From RGIG3701 sp031553595 (GTDB taxonomy: Bacteria > Planctomycetota > Planctomycetia > Pirellulales > Thermoguttaceae), in NCBI GenBank assembly GCA_031553595.1, contig JAVBLI010000018.1, positions 17,011 to 81,010 on the forward strand: 64,000 nt of DNA, given 5' to 3'. Both the position numbers and the translations under genes were made by a program. This document shows, piece by piece, positions 60,489 through 64,000 of the stretch. The stretch's first letter is position 1. Each line of letters starts with the position of its first letter. Under the pieces are notes generated by a model that saw only the letters and a program-made list of their open reading frames with translations, was not told where the DNA came from and did no database searches.

Positions 60489-61352
60489 TTACACATTCAT
60501 AAAGCCGTCCACCAGCGGCACGATTTCGGCGTGCTTGTCTTCGATCACATAATGCCCGGCATCGTCGAAAAGATGCGTCTTGGCGTGTGGGTAAAAATCC
60601 TGGAACCGCAACATAAACTCCGGCGTGAAACACCAGTCCTTCGCGCCCCAGATCAGGCAGACGGGGTGATTCTTGAATTTCCACAGACGGTGCTCCACCT
60701 CCATGAGCGTTTCGTAACTGCGGTCGCGCTTCGAAAGCGGGATGTCGCGGACGAATTCGTGGGTGGCCGTGCGGTTGCGCCAGGAGTCGTACGGGGCGAG
60801 GAAGCCGGCTTTCACCGTTTTGTCCATGGGTTTCTCGACGGCCATGAACGTCGCCGCCCGCGCAAACGCGTTAAACCCCTTCACCGCCACATCCCCAAAC
60901 ACCGGAATCTTGCACACGGCGATTCGCCGCGGACACGACGAAAACCGAAACGCGCCGGTATTACACAGGATGAATCGCGAGAATCGCTCCGGATGCAGGC
61001 CCGCGACGCCCATGCCGATCGCGCCGCCCCAGTCGTGCGCCATGAGCGTGATGTTTTGCAGGTCAAGGGTTTCAATCAGCTCCCAGAGATCCTCCATCCG
61101 CTGCTGGAGCGTGAACGGATATTCATACCGGCCGGGCTTTTCCGACAGCCCGCACCCGATATGATCCGGCGCGATCAGACGGTATTTGTCCCGCAGGCCG
61201 AGAATGATGTTCCGCCAATAAAACGACCATGTCGGGTTGCCGTGCACAAGCAAAATCGTTTCGGCCGCACCTTCATCCAGATAATGCATCCGCCGGCCTG
61301 CGACGGTCAGCTCGTGCGACTCAAACGGATATAGGTGACGCCAGTCGGACAT
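60489..61352 (-). CDS. Alpha/beta hydrolase of the haloalkane dehalogenase / OleB family
   Basis: This 287-residue enzyme has the oxyanion motif HGNPTWSFYWRN (37-48), nucleophile Asp107 in AHDWGGAIGMG, and a catalytic His in DDAGHYVIED near residue 266. Asp rather than Ser as nucleophile, together with the HGNPTWS motif, marks haloalkane dehalogenases and OleB-type beta-lactone decarboxylases, which cannot be separated by eye. An OleB role in long-chain hydrocarbon synthesis is plausible for this phylum, but OleA, OleC and OleD are not in the window. Its neighbours are an acyl carrier protein downstream and anti-sigma genes upstream. Confidence 0.85.
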   Translation of the reverse strand: MSDWRHLYPFESHELTVAGRRMHYLDEGAAETILLVHGNPTWSFYWRNIILGLRDKYRLIAPDHIGCGLSEKPGRYEYPFTLQQRMEDLWELIETLDLQNITLMAHDWGGAIGMGVAGLHPERFSRFILCNTGAFRFSSCPRRIAVCKIPVFGDVAVKGFNAFARAATFMAVEKPMDKTVKAGFLAPYDSWRNRTATHEFVRDIPLSKRDRSYETLMEVEHRLWKFKNHPVCLIWGAKDWCFTPEFMLRFQDFYPHAKTHLFDDAGHYVIEDKHAEIVPLVDGFMNV

Positions 61353-61444
61353 GGGGGAGCTTGATGGAAATGGGGACGAGGTTCGCGATATAAATCATCG
61401 GTTATGGCCGAGTGCGCAGGTTGCACGCAGGAGGAGCTTGCAGC

Positions 61445-61798
61445 TTAAAACGCTGCCAGCGCGTCCGCCTCGTTCTGGCGAATGTCGAAAATTCGATCCA
61501 GATTCATGATCGTGAACAGTTCGCGGATGTCGGGCGTGATGTTACTGAATTTCAGCGTCCCGCTGCGCATGGAAATTTTCTTGTAAAGCATGATCAGCTT
61601 CCCCAGTGCCGCACTGGAGAGAAACTCCACGGCGTCGAAATTCAGCAGCAGCTTCGTATACCCGCCGCCTTCGACCAGCGAGAAAAGCTCGTTCCCCAGC
61701 TCGTGAATATTAATATCGTCGACGATCCGGTTATCCAGAAGCCGAACCACACAAATGTCATCCACATTGTTCACAGAAATGTGCCGAAAATCCGACAT
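61445..61798 (-). CDS. STAS-domain anti-anti-sigma factor
   Basis: This 117-residue protein is a SpoIIAA/RsbV-like STAS domain: ICVVRLLDNRIVD at the N terminus, LLLNFDAVEFLSSAALGKLIML with the phosphorylatable Ser in FLSSAALG, and TLKFSNITPDIRELFTIMNLDRIFDI. It would bind and release an anti-sigma kinase according to its phosphorylation state. The anti-sigma-like gene lies 78 bases upstream on the same strand, so they probably form a partner-switch module. No sigma factor or phosphatase lies nearby. Confidence 0.92.
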   Translation of the reverse strand: MSDFRHISVNNVDDICVVRLLDNRIVDDINIHELGNELFSLVEGGGYTKLLLNFDAVEFLSSAALGKLIMLYKKISMRSGTLKFSNITPDIRELFTIMNLDRIFDIRQNEADALAAF

Positions 61799-61876
61799 AA
61801 AGCCCTCCTCCAGGTTATCGGTAAAAAATACGTTTCTCGTTTTGATGGACTCGCGCGGCGGCCCAGAAAAAAAAGC

Positions 61877-62311
61877 TCACGGGGTAGCCCCCGACGATTT
61901 GGTTTTCGTCAGCGTCACCTCGTTCCCCACGGCATTAAACGCGACCGTCGTCATGTAATTCTGCATCAGCTTCACCCCCCTGCCGCACGGCCGTTCCAGA
62001 AAATCGGTGTCCGTCGGATCGGGCAGATTCTCGGGGTCGAAGCCGGGGCCTTCGTCGGTGATGCGGGTCGTGAAAAGGTCTTCCGTCACCTCCGCGTAAA
62101 TCGTGACCTGTTTCAGCGGATGCGACGCGTTCCCATGGCGAATCGCGTTCACCAGCGCCTCCTCCAGCGCCAAATGGATGGCGAAAACGTCTTTATGCCC
62201 CCACTGGAACGCATGCAACTGCCGCAGAATCTGCTCCAAAACGTCTCTCGCCGCGGCTGTTTCGCTCGGAATACGAAAATCTTTTTGCCAGCGAGAATTT
62301 TTCAGCGCCAT
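61877..62311 (-). CDS. RsbW-like anti-sigma serine kinase (HATPase)
   Basis: This 144-residue protein is a GHKL ATPase of the SpoIIAB/RsbW type with the N box HLALEEALVNAIRHGN, the G1 box DEGPGFDP and the G2 box GRGVKLM. Such kinases phosphorylate the cognate STAS protein and hold a sigma factor when it is phosphorylated. It is upstream of the STAS gene on the same strand. The histidine-kinase-like fold is clear; the sigma partner is unknown. Confidence 0.9.
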   Translation of the reverse strand: MALKNSRWQKDFRIPSETAAARDVLEQILRQLHAFQWGHKDVFAIHLALEEALVNAIRHGNASHPLKQVTIYAEVTEDLFTTRITDEGPGFDPENLPDPTDTDFLERPCGRGVKLMQNYMTTVAFNAVGNEVTLTKTKSSGATP

Positions 62312-62564
62312 ATTTCCACCAGATCACAAGCATCCATTAAAAACGAACACCATCCATTCAAAAAATACACACCATTTCAATATACCCGAAAATTCGCCCC
62401 ATTTCCAGAGGTGTGGAGGACATTTTTCGCCGGAATCCCCTAAATTCCTCCCGCGGCGCTTGAATCGGGGACGGGAAGGGGGTAAAATCAGGGAAGAGGC
62501 ATTCGACGTGGCTGTACGAGTCGCGAAAATCGCTCTTTTCCCTTTCTGTTGAAGGAATATCGCC

Positions 62565-63915
62565 ATAAAAACTCCGCCGATTCCGAAAAAACACCGTAAA
62601 ACGCACCGTTTCACAGCCGTTTTCCCCGCGGTTTCCGCAGCCGCTTTCGCCGTGGCGCTGCTTTTTCTGCTCACGCCGCCGTGTGATGCGCAGATTGGCG
62701 GAAGGACAGAAGATCTGGAAAGGATTTTCGGCCCGGGGGGAACCGGCGGAATTATGGGCGAATCCGACACGAATTCACCGTCGCAGGCATCCCTCCAGGC
62801 AAGCGCAGAGGAAAATTTGCGGAAAAATGAACACTGGGAACGCCAGGCACGGAAAAAGACCGCGATGCTAAATGACGAGATGCCGGCTGGCGAGTTGGCG
62901 GTGGCGCGGGGGCTGAAGTGGCTCAAAGAGCATCAGTATAAAAACGGTGCGTGGAATTTTGACCACCGGGCCGCCCCCCCTGTGTGAAGGTGCCTGTAAA
63001 AACCCGGGAGCATACCAAGCGGCCGTGGAAGCCGCCACGGCGATGGCCATTTTGCCCTTCCTCGGCAGTGGCATCACCCACAAAGATGGAAGCACCGAGT
63101 ATCGCACCGTCGTTTACCGCGGCCTGAATTGCCTCCTGGGACGCCAGCAAAAAAACGGCCGATTCGGCGGCCAAAATATGGACACTGGCTCCATGTACGC
63201 CCACGGCCTGGCCACCCTGTGTCTGGCGGAAGTGTATGGCATGACGCAAGACCCGGCGCTGAAAGACGCCTCGCAAAAAGCGATTGATTTTATCCTTTTC
63301 GCCCAGGATCACGGGGGGGGCGGATGGCGGTACTTGCCACAACAAAAAGGCGACACTTCCGTCACCGCGCTGCAAATGCTGGCGCTGAAGGAAGGACAGA
63401 TGGCCGGGCTGAAAATACCAGCCGCTGCCACAAAAAAAGGGATGGCGTTCCTCGACTCCGTGCAATCCGATGATGGGTCGTCTTACAGTTATCAAGCCCC
63501 GGAGAAAGCCAGTTCGTCGTGCTCCGCCATGGGGCTGCTGTGCCGACTGGAATTCGGCTGGGCGCCCGACAAGCCGGTCGTCGAGCGCGGCGTGGCGAGA
63601 TTACTGAAGAACGCCCCGACGCTCGACGACTTTTATCACGCCTATTACGCCACGCAACTCATGCACCGCGTCGGCGGCGAGGCGTGGAAAGACTGGTATC
63701 CCAAAATGCGCGACCTGCTGGTGGACGCCCAGATCGTCGACAAAGAATCCCACGAGTTCGGCAGTTGGACGCCCTCCGCGAAGGGTGACCACGGCAGCAC
63801 TCCTGGCGGCCGGCTTTACGCCACCTCGCTTGGCATCCTGATTCTGGAAACGCCTTACCGCCATCCTGCGCCGAAAAAAGACGCGGACGAAAAAACGGCA
63901 GAGCCGCAATCGTAA
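62565..63915 (+). pseudogene. Broken squalene-cyclase/prenyltransferase-repeat exported protein gene
   Basis: The gene is read in two frames. The first part runs from about 62565 to the frameshift; the second continues in another frame to 63915. A run of seven C (62974-62980) is where the frames part; six C would restore GPLCEGACKNPG-type continuity and a Cys cluster like that of the intact paralogue at 31939-33708. A Shine-Dalgarno (GAAGGA) stands eight bases before an ATA codon at 62565, so no ordinary start exists there; a GTG at 62652 would lose half of the evident signal peptide (KHRKTHRFTAVFPAVSAAAF...). The C-terminal repeats (GGWRYLPQQKGD, FYHAYYATQLMHRVGG) are well kept. It may be decaying, phase-variable, or misassembled. 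Confidence 0.75.
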
Positions 63916-63957
63916 GATTGCGAAAACGGGGGTGGGGGATGGATATGCATTCCACGA

Positions 63958-64000
63958 GAACAACAGCCGGGAATGCAGCGGAACACAGTGACGCGGAATG
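63958..64000. repeat. Palindromic intergenic repeat, copy 10, cut by the window end
   Basis: Only the left arm is present: GAACAACAGCCGGGAATGCAG followed by a GTGACGCGGAATG stretch. It begins 42 bases after the stop of the broken cyclase-repeat gene. Whether the arm continues as a palindrome cannot be seen. Confidence 0.7.

Overview
The window reads as a chromosomal segment of a planctomycete (Planctomycetota, probably a Pirellulales/Thermoguttaceae-like lineage). Grounds: a 630-residue aspartate kinase with two ACT pairs, a threonylcarbamoyl-AMP synthase fused to a low-molecular-weight phosphatase, squalene-cyclase-like repeat proteins with an N-terminal membrane anchor, a TIGR03790-like protein, a small RpoA-CTD-like protein, HpnE, and many large secreted proteins of no known function. 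Family names are from memory of sequence motifs; no search was run. Genes lie on both strands in short runs. No rRNA, tRNA, CRISPR array, transposase or prophage was recognised.

Layout. 1-5150: two tandem paralogous secreted proteins, then a sugar isomerase/epimerase-like enzyme. 5180-15210: TsaC-phosphatase fusion, orphan DNA methyltransferase, TPR membrane protein, YbjN-like protein, HpnE coupled to a zinc-ribbon membrane protein, GNAT acetyltransferase. 15370-23100: AddA-like helicase-nuclease, WD40/TPR protein, a predicted 220-nt structured RNA with its own promoter and terminator, a 2-hydroxyacid dehydrogenase, a small membrane protein and greA. 23460-31770: aspartate kinase, short SecA, a YHS-like secreted protein, Wza-like export lipoprotein, ThiH. 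31940-38170: TonB-like/cyclase-repeat protein, then a minus-strand cluster diadenylate cyclase-fliN-fliO-fliP-fliQ. 38560-54000: mostly large exported proteins plus threonine synthase and a corrinoid-activator-like ferredoxin/ASKHA protein. 54290-62310: ribosomal protein S18, RpoA-CTD-like protein, DUF3592 and arrestin-like proteins, P-loop ATPase overlapping a LolD-like ATPase, PilT, acyl carrier protein, OleB/haloalkane-dehalogenase-like hydrolase, and an anti-anti-sigma/anti-sigma pair. 62565-63915: a second cyclase-repeat gene broken by a frameshift and lacking a normal start codon.

The most unusual content is between the genes. (1) A family of about 100-120 bp near-perfect palindromes (nine copies plus one cut by the window end) sits just after gene 3' ends. 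The inner stem shows compensatory base changes, the loop is conserved, and eight copies share one orientation whichever way the neighbouring genes run. (2) Heptanucleotide arrays (ATTCCTC, GTGGATT, AAATGCG, GGTTAAT types), often arranged as hairpins, lie directly upstream of several start codons where a ribosome-binding site would be expected. (3) Two hairpins are built on a CACAGAG theme. (4) A four-way-junction RNA is predicted upstream of the WD40/TPR gene.
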